From contig JBEIRK010000056.1 of the NCBI GenBank assembly GCA_040376005.1, positions 1 to 16,510 of the forward strand: a DNA stretch of 16,510 nt. The letters run 5' to 3'. Every line of letters begins with the position of its first letter. Position 1 is the first letter of the stretch. Below, piece after piece: positions 1 through 7,075 of this stretch. A program made the translations under genes and the position numbers. The DNA comes from JAGXTF01 sp040376005 (GTDB taxonomy: Bacteria > Bacteroidota > Bacteroidia > NS11-12g > UBA955). The notes under the pieces were generated by a model. It was not told the origin of the DNA and ran no database searches. It saw only the letters and a program-made list of their open reading frames with translations.

Positions 1-179
1 CCACTCAAATTCAATGAAATAGCGCCACAGGCCTATCTTAAATATCTTTTTTCCTGCCAATATTTGAAGGGCAAGCTTCTGTTAACCGTCAAAAAATAGT
101 ATCATTAAAAAAAAATGACATAGGAACAACGGCAAACATGCAAAGAAATTGACTTCTATTTCTGAATATTGTGCTTGCA

Positions 180-815
180 ATGGCACGGAAGTTTATCACC
201 TACTGTTTAGGTTTCTTACTCCTTTCCCCGGTTAAGGCGCAAATAGAAGGCCTGAACATTGGCATTTATGCCCGTTCGGAGCAGAATATATACAGCTATT
301 ACGGTGGATTGGGCTTGGGTAATTTCTATAGCCAGCGCACCACCAGTGGGTATTCTGCGGGAGCTATTGTGCACACCTCTGTAAACTACTTGTTTAATGC
401 GGGTATGAGTTTGGGCATTGCCGAGGCCTCGTACAAGCCAGACTTCAAGTACAACGAAATCAACAATACCATATGGAACACCCATTTGCGCCTGGCGCAG
501 TGGAACTTCTGGGGCGAGCTCAAGTTGGGGCAAAATGAAAAAGCCGGTGCGCGTTTTCAATTGGGAGGCGAATTCATGTTTGTGCAATACCGCCGCGACA
601 TATGGAGTCATCCAGACCGCGACACTAAAAATTGGCCTTCTACCCGATTCATGCCTCGCATGGGAGTGGGTTATGAATGGCAGTTGAAAAACAAACTTAC
701 CCTATACCCTTCTGCGGGCATGCGCTTTGCACTGAACAATGCCATGGGCTATGATTACTTCTTCAACCAATTCTATGCAGGCATTGCGGTGATGTACCGT
801 TTCAAATTCAGGTGA
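180..815 (+). CDS. Exported outer-membrane beta-barrel-like protein
   Basis: A 211-residue protein with a signal peptide: basic MARK start, hydrophobic core at residues 6-16, and probable cleavage after VKA before Gln21. The mature part has alternating aromatic and polar residues, many Tyr, Trp and Gly, and stretches that read like beta strands. It ends in MYRFKFR. This is the usual look of small Bacteroidota outer-membrane barrels, but I recognise no specific family and assign no substrate. A GTG nine bases upstream (171) is in frame. I prefer ATG 180 because it gives a normal signal peptide. The gene stands alone, 59 bp before the transaldolase gene and in the same direction. The barrel call is inferred from composition and not from a motif. 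Confidence 0.6.
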   Translation: MARKFITYCLGFLLLSPVKAQIEGLNIGIYARSEQNIYSYYGGLGLGNFYSQRTTSGYSAGAIVHTSVNYLFNAGMSLGIAEASYKPDFKYNEINNTIWNTHLRLAQWNFWGELKLGQNEKAGARFQLGGEFMFVQYRRDIWSHPDRDTKNWPSTRFMPRMGVGYEWQLKNKLTLYPSAGMRFALNNAMGYDYFFNQFYAGIAVMYRFKFR

Positions 816-843
816 ACAACTTGTGATTTAATGTGGGAAAACC

Positions 844-867
844 CTGCCTGAGGCAGATTTATTTTTG
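844..867 (+). promoter_or_regulatory. Palindrome and Bacteroidota-type -7 box before the transaldolase gene
   Basis: TATTTTTG at 860-867 matches the Bacteroidota -7 consensus TAnnTTTG exactly and lies 7 bp before the ATG at 875. No TTG is at the right distance for a -33 element, so the promoter call is weak. Just upstream, CTGCCT-G-AGGCAG (844-856) is a perfect palindrome followed by a T-rich stretch. It could equally be a weak terminator for the gene ending at 815 or an operator site. Confidence 0.3.
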
Positions 868-874
868 CCGCAGC

Positions 875-1531
875 ATGAAATTTTTTATTGATACTGCGAA
901 TTTGGATCAAATTCGTGAAGCCAATGAACTGGGTATACTCGACGGAGTAACCACCAATCCTTCCCTAATGGCCAAAGAAGGGATCGTAGGGCAAGAAAAC
1001 GTACTGGCACATTACAAAGCCATTTGCGAAATTGTAGACGGCGACGTAAGTGCAGAAGTCATCTCCACCGACTTTAAAGGCATGGTTGAAGAAGGCGAAA
1101 AACTCGCAGCATTGCACCCCAATATTGTGGTAAAAGTGCCTATGATTCGCGAGGGGATCAAAGCCATTTCTTATTTTAGCAGCAAAGGCATCCGCACCAA
1201 TTGCACCTTGGTATTCTCTGCAGGTCAGGCTATTTTGGCTGCAAAAGCAGGCGCTACCTACCTCTCTCCTTTTATTGGAAGAATTGACGACAGCAGCTGG
1301 GACGGCATGGAATTGATCAAACAAATTGCAGAAATCTATGCAGTGCAAGGGTATGAAACCCTCATTTTGGCTGCCAGCGTGCGCAACCCATTGCACATTG
1401 TAAAAAGTGCTCAGTTTGGCGCTGACGTAGTAACCTGCCCGCTAAGTGCAATTCTAGGCTTGCTGAAACACCCCTTGACCGACATCGGCTTGGAGCAGTT
1501 TTTAGCAGACCACAAGAAAGCAAACGGATAA
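875..1531 (+). CDS. tal: Transaldolase, small TalC/FSA (MipB) family
   Basis: A 218-residue TIM-barrel class I aldolase of the length usual for the TalC/FSA family. It should be cytoplasmic and move dihydroxyacetone units between sugar phosphates in the non-oxidative pentose phosphate pathway. Visible features are Asp6 (FIDTANL), VTTNPS at 25-30, the Schiff-base lysine Lys87 in VVKVP, NCTLVFS at 109-115 and SPFIGRID at 131-138. Automatic pipelines often call this family fructose-6-phosphate aldolase (fsa). Here the two discriminating positions are Glu61 and Phe133, as in transaldolases, and not the Gln and Tyr of E. coli FSA, so transaldolase is the better call. The start is ATG 875. An upstream in-frame ATG at 833 adds 14 residues absent from the family. 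A strong terminator follows. Confidence 0.92.
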   Translation: MKFFIDTANLDQIREANELGILDGVTTNPSLMAKEGIVGQENVLAHYKAICEIVDGDVSAEVISTDFKGMVEEGEKLAALHPNIVVKVPMIREGIKAISYFSSKGIRTNCTLVFSAGQAILAAKAGATYLSPFIGRIDDSSWDGMELIKQIAEIYAVQGYETLILAASVRNPLHIVKSAQFGADVVTCPLSAILGLLKHPLTDIGLEQFLADHKKANG

Positions 1532-1554
1532 TCCTAAAAGTTCAAATATAGAAT

Positions 1555-1577
1555 AGCCCCAAATTGGGGCTTTTTTT
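1555..1577 (+). terminator. Rho-independent terminator of the transaldolase gene
   Basis: AGCCCC-AAATT-GGGGCT (1555-1571) forms a perfect 6-bp GC-rich stem with a 5-nt loop and runs into seven Ts. It lies 24 bp after the stop codon. There is no T-run on the other strand, so it serves only the plus strand. Confidence 0.9.
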
Positions 1578-1580
1578 ATT

Positions 1581-1764
1581 AGAAGCCATCTCAAAAGTTC
1601 ATTTGGTCAATTCATTTAGCTCAAATAATTCATACCCCTGCGTCCTTTGTCGAAACCTTTCGCTGGCCCGCTTTTTCAGGCCACCAGCCTGAAATACACG
1701 AACCGCCTCAGTTTTCACCAAAATACTTGAAATTGCCTCAAATGCCTTTTTTGAGATAGCTTCT
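1581..1764. repeat. 184-bp inverted-repeat element, MITE-like
   Basis: The two ends are inverted copies. AGAAGCCATCTCAAAA at 1581-1596 matches the reverse complement of 1749-1764 at 15 of 16 positions. Weaker similarity (CATTTG, then CAATT) continues to about 34 bp with small gaps. Near the centre, TTTCAGGC-CACCA-GCCTGAAA (1674-1694) is a perfect 8-bp hairpin. No transposase and no clear target-site duplication is visible. A 61-codon minus-strand frame runs through most of the element from a TTG at 1784, but I do not treat it as a gene. The element sits between the transaldolase terminator and the 3' end of panB. A non-autonomous element mobilised by a transposase elsewhere is the simplest reading. 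A structured RNA or a decayed gene fragment is possible. Confidence 0.55.
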
Positions 1765-1782
1765 CGGTTATCTCCGGGATAC

Positions 1783-1794
1783 AATCCGCGGATT
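1783..1794. other. 12-bp perfect palindrome at the panB stop codon
   Basis: AATCCGCGGATT is a perfect palindrome that overlaps the panB stop codon. It lies 18 bp from the edge of the inverted-repeat element. It is too short to be a terminator and has no T-run. Its function, if any, is unknown. Confidence 0.35.
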
Positions 1795-2614
1795 AATACT
1801 GCTCGTCTTTGCTCGGGAAATCCACCGCCTTTACATCGCGGATATACGCTTGCACCGCATCGGTCATTACTTGGTACAAATCGGCGTATTTGCGCAGAAA
1901 ACGGGGCTTAAACTCGTTGTTGATGCCCAGCATGTCATGGCTCACCAACACTTGACCATCCACATGCATGCCCGCGCCAATGCCAATTACTGGAATTGAA
2001 ACGGTCTCTGCCACCTTCTTGGCCAACTCGGATGGGATTTTCTCCAATACCAACGCAAAACAACCCGCTTCCTCCAGCAATTTGCTGTCGTGAAGCAGTT
2101 TCTCTGCTTCCCAATTTTCGGTAGCTCTTACGGTGTAGGTGCCAAATTTATAAATACTCTGCGGCGTCAAACCCAAGTGCCCCATAACAGGAACGCCAGC
2201 GGTTAGAATACGCTTTATCGATTCAATAATTTCCTCGCCACCTTCCATTTTAATGGCGTGTGCGCCACTTTCTTTCATAATACGAATGGTAGATGCCAAG
2301 GCCTCTTTGCTATTGCCTTGGTAAGAACCAAAGGGCAAATCCACCACAACCAGGGCACGTTCTACCCCACGAACTACAGAAGCCGCGTGGTATATCATTT
2401 GGTCTAAGGTTATAGGCAAGGTCGTTTCGTGTCCTGCCATAACGTTACTGGCGCTATCGCCCACAAGAATCACATCGATTCCAGCAGCATCAATAATGCG
2501 AGCCATAGAAAAGTCGTACGCCGTGAGCATACTTATTTTCTCACCCCTTTCCTTCATTTCCTGAAGAACGTGGGTAGTAATTTTCTTAGCGGTTTTACCT
2601 GAATAGGTGCTCAA
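1793..2614 (-). CDS. panB: 3-methyl-2-oxobutanoate hydroxymethyltransferase (ketopantoate hydroxymethyltransferase)
   Basis: A 273-residue cytoplasmic enzyme that transfers a one-carbon unit from methylene-tetrahydrofolate to 2-oxoisovalerate, giving ketopantoate, the first committed step of pantothenate and coenzyme A synthesis. It is a TIM-barrel protein with the family motifs MLTAYD (29-34), VGDS with metal ligand Asp53, VDLPFGSY with Asp92, KMEGGE with Glu124, GHLGLTPQS (145-153), LVLEKIPSELA with the catalytic Glu191, and IGIGAG (210-215). The start is TTG at 2614. It gives the normal N-terminus before ITTHVLQEM and no in-frame ATG lies just upstream. ATG at residue 20 is an alternative but would shorten the conserved N-terminal region. 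It follows the coiled-coil gene by 11 bp and is probably cotranscribed with it. No other pantothenate gene is nearby. Confidence 0.95.
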   Translation of the reverse strand: MSTYSGKTAKKITTHVLQEMKERGEKISMLTAYDFSMARIIDAAGIDVILVGDSASNVMAGHETTLPITLDQMIYHAASVVRGVERALVVVDLPFGSYQGNSKEALASTIRIMKESGAHAIKMEGGEEIIESIKRILTAGVPVMGHLGLTPQSIYKFGTYTVRATENWEAEKLLHDSKLLEEAGCFALVLEKIPSELAKKVAETVSIPVIGIGAGMHVDGQVLVSHDMLGINNEFKPRFLRKYADLYQVMTDAVQAYIRDVKAVDFPSKDEQY

Positions 2615-2625
2615 AATGGGTGGGA

Positions 2626-3930
2626 TTATTCGTCAAACATTGCAGCGTCGCCTTGCTGTTTCTTGCTGCGTTTCTTTTCGCTTTTGGGTTTTGGAGTTTG
2701 GCAATTGCGGGTGCATTGGGTCAATGCATCTTCTATGATAACCACTTTCTCTTCCAAGGCTGTTATCGCCGAATCCTTTTCAATGATGCGCTGCATGAGG
2801 TTAATCTTCTCATTGCGCAGCTCATCGTTTTCTGCATTGCGCGTTTTCAGCAGGTTTTGCAATTCCAACTTCTCGCGCTTGGCTGTTCCCAATTGCCCAG
2901 ACTGCATGGTCAACTCCGCCTGTAGGGTTTCTATCTGGCGCTTTTGATCGGCGGTGAGATTGGATAGGTTAATGATGATATCGCCGTTCTCGTTTTCAGA
3001 GATTAACGTTTTGAACGACTCCAGCTCCTTCACCTTAATCTTGAGCACCGCTGACTCCATCTTCAACATCTCCAGCTCGCGGCTGCAGGCTGTATTTTTG
3101 CTCTCCGCTTCATTCCGCTGCTTAATCAAAATCGTATCTGCCACGCCGCGACCCGCTATTGCGCGCACTTCGTTTTCCAACTCTAATATCCGCTTATCCT
3201 TTTTATTGATGGTCTCTTTTAACTTTACAATAACCTGAGACAGGGTCTTCTCTTCATCCACCCCGCCCGTATTTTGGGCATTGTCATTCACATGGTCATC
3301 GTCTGTGCGTATGGTGAGCCTCTCAAACACAATGCGGCTTGCAGCGCCCACATACAGACCTATTTTCCCTTGTGAATATTCAATTTCTGTAAATGAGGTT
3401 ACAAATACATTGTTGATATACAGGTCGTAAATCTTGTCGTAGGTGCGCAGCATAATGACATTGGCGTCATTAGTAATGGCTTTTTTGGCCTTTACCCAAC
3501 CCTCACCCTGTCCGGAGATAGGTATGAGTCGGTTGTTCACAGCCCGAACAATGCGATACTGTTTTTTACGGTTAATTTCTATCAATATGGCGCCGGACCC
3601 ATCTTCTTGGGCCTGCAACACCAGACCCGCACTTTGATTCTTACCCTCTTTGGTATCGAAGTTAAAGTTGGTAACAACCTCAAAAACAGAAAATTCTCTT
3701 TCCTGCGAAGAAAAAAGAAAAAAGCCGCTTTTGTTGTTCTTGCGCCATGTTTGAAAACCCTCGGGAATTCCGATGAAAATGTTGTCAGCATTAGACTGTT
3801 GTTCCCATTTGCCATTAAGGTTTGTGAAGTCGTCGTCGACCAGAAGTCGGTTAAATTCCTTGGTTACCTGTTGTGTATGCGCAGGGTAAAAAAAAAGGAA
3901 TAACGCAATAAGGCCGGTAAAATGTCTCAT
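2626..3930 (-). CDS. Exported protein with beta-sandwich domain and long coiled coil
   Basis: A 434-residue protein I do not recognise by name. Residues 1-20 are a signal peptide (MRHFTGLIALFLFF, cleavage near HTQ|Q). Residues 27-208 are rich in beta strands and resemble laminin-G or DUF1080-type sandwiches that bind or process polysaccharide. Examples are DDFTNLNGKW, SAGLVLQAQ, YDLYINN and GKIGLYVG. After an Asp/Asn linker, residues 227-405 are heptad-like and charged, hence probably coiled coil. The tail 412-428 is Lys-rich, and the end is MFDE. It should lie in the periplasm or at the surface. The ATG at 3930 is preceded by a good Bacteroidota-type promoter. panB starts 11 bp after its stop, which suggests cotranscription with no obvious functional link. 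The fold assignment is inferred from pattern only. Confidence 0.7.
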   Translation of the reverse strand: MRHFTGLIALFLFFYPAHTQQVTKEFNRLLVDDDFTNLNGKWEQQSNADNIFIGIPEGFQTWRKNNKSGFFLFSSQEREFSVFEVVTNFNFDTKEGKNQSAGLVLQAQEDGSGAILIEINRKKQYRIVRAVNNRLIPISGQGEGWVKAKKAITNDANVIMLRTYDKIYDLYINNVFVTSFTEIEYSQGKIGLYVGAASRIVFERLTIRTDDDHVNDNAQNTGGVDEEKTLSQVIVKLKETINKKDKRILELENEVRAIAGRGVADTILIKQRNEAESKNTACSRELEMLKMESAVLKIKVKELESFKTLISENENGDIIINLSNLTADQKRQIETLQAELTMQSGQLGTAKREKLELQNLLKTRNAENDELRNEKINLMQRIIEKDSAITALEEKVVIIEDALTQCTRNCQTPKPKSEKKRSKKQQGDAAMFDE

Positions 3931-3949
3931 ATTTGCGGACAGAAAGCGA

Positions 3950-3982
3950 CAAAATTATACTAAAATTTTGAGTTTAAGCCAA
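3950..3982 (-). promoter_or_regulatory. Bacteroidota-type promoter for the coiled-coil gene and panB
   Basis: Read on the minus strand, TTG (3982-3980), a 22-nt spacer and TAATTTTG (3957-3950) fit the Bacteroidota housekeeping pattern TTG-N17-23-TAnnTTTG. The -7 box ends 19 bp before the ATG at 3930. The -33 element lies inside the first codons of the divergent lipoprotein gene, so the two genes share this 37-bp gap. Confidence 0.45.
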
Positions 3983-4969
3983 TTTAAAACACGTATTACA
4001 ACGGTTTCTCTGTTCTTCTCGACGGTTTTTACCTTTTTTTCCTGCGGAAATGAGGTACCTATAGCCGCGGATTGGCAAGAGAAAATCGTAGTTTATGGTC
4101 TCCTAGACCCTGAAGATTCTGTGCAATATTTCAGAATAGAAAAAGCGTACTTAGACCCCAATACCAGTGCCTTGATTACCGCAAAAGAGTCAGATTCTCT
4201 CATTCTGAACCCTGCTGATGTGGTGCTTCGCCTGGTAAAGGACACGAATGTAAAGTTCAACTTTAAACGTGTAAACCGCATGCCTAAAGATAGCGGCTTA
4301 TTCGGGAATGACCAAAACTATTTATGGAAAACCACAGCTCCCATTATTGCCAATGAGGAGTATGAAATCCAAGTAACATCTACCAAAACTGGTCAGCGCG
4401 TGTGGGCGCGCACCCGCACCCTGAGTTCCGCAAATATTTCCGCACCAGTTAAATCCAATGCCAATATTTTCAGCTTAGGCACTGAGTATATCACTTTTGA
4501 ATGGTTGCCCCGGGCAAATAGTTATGCCTACGACATAAAGTTAGAGGTGGTATATGATGAATTCCCAAGCAAAGACACTTTTAACAAAAAAGAACAGACC
4601 TTGCGCTGGGACGTGCTCACCAACTATGTAGTGAGTCCCAACAAATTGGCCACTGCAAGGGTGCCCCGCCTAGCCTTTATGCAGTTCTTAAACTCCGCCA
4701 TGAAAGCCGACTCTTCTATCAATAGAAGAATAAAGTATGTAAACTTCTTGTTTTATGGTGGCAATCAAACCTTGGCAGACTATATCAGTGTGAATCGCCC
4801 TTCCATAGGCATTGTGCAAAAAACTGCCGAATACACCAATATCAATGGAGGTTATGGCATATTTGCCAGCCGTTGCTTTCAGCCCATTCGCCAAGTGCGC
4901 GTTTCTTATGGCACCATAAAGGTGTTGCAAACCAATCCGGAAACGACGGGACTGCGGTTTGTGTATTAG
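3968..4969 (+). CDS. DUF4249-like lipoprotein
   Basis: A 333-residue lipoprotein. Hydrophobic residues 10-24 end in the lipobox FFSC with the lipidated Cys26. The mature start (KIVVYGLLDPEDSVQYF) and the C-terminal YTNINGGYGIFASR are typical of DUF4249, a Bacteroidota family whose role is not established. Members are often found near TonB-dependent receptors, but none is present here. The middle is beta-rich (TFEWLPRANSYAYDIKLE looks like a fibronectin-type strand pattern). The start is a TTG: no ATG or GTG lies in frame before the signal peptide, and the only possible start gives a complete signal sequence. The gene diverges from the coiled-coil gene and is followed by the dnaK promoter region. 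Confidence 0.65.
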   Translation: MSLSQFKTRITTVSLFFSTVFTFFSCGNEVPIAADWQEKIVVYGLLDPEDSVQYFRIEKAYLDPNTSALITAKESDSLILNPADVVLRLVKDTNVKFNFKRVNRMPKDSGLFGNDQNYLWKTTAPIIANEEYEIQVTSTKTGQRVWARTRTLSSANISAPVKSNANIFSLGTEYITFEWLPRANSYAYDIKLEVVYDEFPSKDTFNKKEQTLRWDVLTNYVVSPNKLATARVPRLAFMQFLNSAMKADSSINRRIKYVNFLFYGGNQTLADYISVNRPSIGIVQKTAEYTNINGGYGIFASRCFQPIRQVRVSYGTIKVLQTNPETTGLRFVY

Positions 4970-4996
4970 AAAGTCAGTTTTCCTACCCAATTCGTC

Positions 4997-5015
4997 AGGC
5001 GTATAAGCCTTTTTT
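4997..5015 (+). terminator. Weak possible terminator after the DUF4249-like gene
   Basis: AGGC-GTATAA-GCCT (4997-5010) is a 4-bp stem that runs directly into six Ts. It is short, so termination may be partial and some readthrough into dnaK is possible. It is the only such structure in the gap between the two genes. Confidence 0.3.
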
Positions 5016-5061
5016 GCGGCATTCCTGCCATAATTTCTGACATTTTGTCCTAAAACCAACG

Positions 5062-5076
5062 TGGCACTTCAATTGC
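5062..5076 (+). promoter_or_regulatory. Candidate sigma-54 promoter of dnaK
   Basis: TGGCAC-TTCAA-TTGC has the -24 GG and -12 GC elements and the 5-nt spacing of the sigma-54 consensus TGGCAC-N5-TTGC. The -12 GC is at 5075-5076, so transcription would start near 5088, about 10 nt before the ATG at 5098. The same bases form an inverted repeat TGGCA-N7-TGCCA (5062-5078), which could instead be a repressor site. No CIRCE element is seen. I noticed no second TGGCAC-N5-TTGC match elsewhere in the window. Confidence 0.4.
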
Positions 5077-5097
5077 CAACGTATGGTAAAACAAGAC

Positions 5098-6999
5098 ATG
5101 AGTAAGATCATAGGAATAGACTTAGGGACAACCAACAGTTGTGTGGCCGTTCTCGAAGGAAACGAGCCCGTGGTAATTGCAAACAGCGAAGGCAGAAGAA
5201 CAACACCTTCTATTGTAGCATTTATGGACAATGGCAATGGAGAAAGAAAGGTAGGCGATCCTGCAAAGCGTCAGGCAATCACAAACCCTATGCACACCGT
5301 GCAATCCATCAAGCGTTTCATGGGTGAGAACTTTAGCAACATGAGCAAAGAGATGGAACGCGTTCCGTATGAAGTAGTAAAAGGCGACAACGATACTCCA
5401 CGAGTAAAAATTGGCGACAGAACCTACACACCACAGGAAATCAGTGCTATGGTATTGCAGAAAATGAAAAAAACTGCTGAAGACTTCCTAGGCACAGAAG
5501 TAACCCGCGCGGTAATTACCGTTCCCGCTTACTTCAACGATGCACAGCGCCAAGCCACCAAAGAAGCCGGCGAAATCGCGGGTTTGAAAGTAGAGAGAAT
5601 TATCAACGAACCTACCGCTGCCGCCTTGGCTTACGGTTTGGACAAAACCCATAAAGACATGAAAATCGCAGTGTACGACCTTGGTGGTGGTACCTTCGAC
5701 GTGTCTATCTTAGAATTGGGCGACGGTGTATTTGAAGTAAAATCCACCAATGGGGATACCCACTTGGGCGGAGATGACTTTGACCAAGTAGTCATTGACT
5801 GGTTGGCTGAAGAATTCAAGTCAGAAGAAAACATGGACCTGCGCAAAGACCCGATGGCACTGCAGCGCTTGAAAGAAGCAGCAGAAAAAGCGAAAATCGA
5901 GTTGTCAAGCAGCAGCGAAACCGATATCAACTTGCCTTACATCACTGTAAAAGACAATGTGCCCCGCCATTTGGTGCGCAAACTCACCCGCAGTAAGTTT
6001 GAGCAATTGGCAGCGTCTTTGATCCAAGGAACCCTTGGCCCATGCAAGCAAGCCTTGAAAGACGCAGGACTTAGCGCATCTGATATCGATGAAGTGATTT
6101 TGGTGGGTGGTTCTACCCGTATCCCTGCCATTCAGAGCCTGGTTGAAGAATTCTTTGGCAAAGCCCCATCTAAAGGTGTAAACCCTGATGAAGTAGTAGC
6201 CATTGGCGCTGCAATTCAAGGGGGTGTACTTACCGGTGAGGTAAAAGACGTGTTGTTGTTGGACGTAACCCCACTAAGCTTGGGTATTGAAACCATGGGC
6301 GGTGTGTTTACCAAAATGATTGAAAGCAACACCACCATCCCAACCAAAAAGACAGAGGTATACTCTACCGCGTCTGACAACCAACCCCAGGTAGAAATTC
6401 ATATCCTGCAAGGTGAACGTCCTATGGCTACAGATAACAAAACCATCGGTCGCTTTATCCTAGACAGCATTCCTCCTGCCCCACGCGGTGTACCTCAAAT
6501 TGAAGTAACTTTCGACATCGATGCAAACGGTATTCTTAGCGTACACGCCAAAGATAAAGCCACAGGCAAAGAACAGAAGATTCGCATTGAAGCAAGCTCT
6601 GGCCTAAGCAAAGAGGAAATCGAAAAAATGAAGCAAGAGGCTCAAGCCAATGCAGAAGCGGATAGCAAGCGCAGAGAAGAAGCGGACAAAATCAATGCAG
6701 CAGACGCACTGGTATTTAGCACCGAAAAACAGTTGAAAGAATACGGTGATAAAATTCCAGCAGAGAAAAAGACCGCCATTGAAGAAGCGGCTGCCAAATT
6801 GAAAACTGCCGTTGAAACCAGAAACTTCGAAGAAATCGAAACCGCAAGCAATGACTTGAATACCGCTTGGCAAGCTGCCAGCGAAGACATGTACAAAGCG
6901 ACCCAGGAGAACCCTGCTGCAGATAACAATGCACAAGCAGGTCCTGAAAATGCAGGTGACGCGAAAGTGGAAGACGTAGACTTCGAAGAAGTTAAATAA
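5098..6999 (+). CDS. dnaK: Molecular chaperone DnaK (Hsp70)
   Basis: A 633-residue cytoplasmic ATP-dependent chaperone that folds and protects proteins together with DnaJ and GrpE. The nucleotide-binding domain has phosphate motif 1 (IGIDLGTTNSCV, 5-16), EPTAAALAYG (171-180), phosphate motif 2 (DLGGGTFDVS, 194-203) and the adenosine motif (ILVGGSTRIP, 334-343). The linker is VLLLDVTPLSLG (385-396), followed by the beta substrate-binding domain, an alpha-helical lid (about 503-600), a disordered Ala/Asn-rich stretch and the acidic end EDVDFEEVK. It is full length and intact. ATG 5098 gives the standard MSKIIGIDLG start. ATG 5083 adds five residues and would leave no leader if the sigma-54-like site is real. 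No dnaJ or grpE is adjacent, so it seems to be a single-gene transcript. Confidence 0.98.
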   Translation: MSKIIGIDLGTTNSCVAVLEGNEPVVIANSEGRRTTPSIVAFMDNGNGERKVGDPAKRQAITNPMHTVQSIKRFMGENFSNMSKEMERVPYEVVKGDNDTPRVKIGDRTYTPQEISAMVLQKMKKTAEDFLGTEVTRAVITVPAYFNDAQRQATKEAGEIAGLKVERIINEPTAAALAYGLDKTHKDMKIAVYDLGGGTFDVSILELGDGVFEVKSTNGDTHLGGDDFDQVVIDWLAEEFKSEENMDLRKDPMALQRLKEAAEKAKIELSSSSETDINLPYITVKDNVPRHLVRKLTRSKFEQLAASLIQGTLGPCKQALKDAGLSASDIDEVILVGGSTRIPAIQSLVEEFFGKAPSKGVNPDEVVAIGAAIQGGVLTGEVKDVLLLDVTPLSLGIETMGGVFTKMIESNTTIPTKKTEVYSTASDNQPQVEIHILQGERPMATDNKTIGRFILDSIPPAPRGVPQIEVTFDIDANGILSVHAKDKATGKEQKIRIEASSGLSKEEIEKMKQEAQANAEADSKRREEADKINAADALVFSTEKQLKEYGDKIPAEKKTAIEEAAAKLKTAVETRNFEEIETASNDLNTAWQAASEDMYKATQENPAADNNAQAGPENAGDAKVEDVDFEEVK

Positions 7000-7013
7000 A
7001 CAACACAGCATCT

Positions 7014-7043
7014 AATAAAAAAGCCCCGAACGGGGCTTTTTTT
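7014..7043. terminator. Bidirectional terminator between dnaK and the convergent lipoprotein gene
   Basis: AGCCCC-GAAC-GGGGCT (7022-7037) is a perfect 6-bp stem followed by seven Ts. It is preceded by an A-rich run (AATAAAAAA, 7014-7022) that becomes a T-run on the minus strand. It therefore ends both dnaK and the minus-strand gene that stops at 7076. Confidence 0.9.
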
Positions 7044-7075
7044 ATGCATATACATCTTTAAGAATTAGGCACAGC

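Noticed and set aside
1..99. Possible ends of genes at the left edge: an open plus-strand frame stopping at 97-99, and a minus-strand frame starting at TTG 60
   Set aside because: Only about 20-32 codons are visible on each strand, the sequences match nothing I recognise, and the two exclude each other. Neither can be supported.
1599..1784. 61-codon minus-strand frame just after panB
   Set aside because: It starts at TTG, lies almost wholly inside the inverted-repeat element and includes one repeat end. More likely chance coding within a repeat.
4970..5097. CIRCE or other HrcA site upstream of dnaK
   Set aside because: No TTAGCACTC-N9-GAGTGCTAA-like repeat is present. The only repeat is TGGCA-N7-TGCCA, reported as part of the sigma-54-like site.
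5905..7055. Several long minus-strand frames opposite dnaK
   Set aside because: They mirror a highly biased, strongly conserved coding sequence. Such shadow frames are common opposite dnaK and show no domain.
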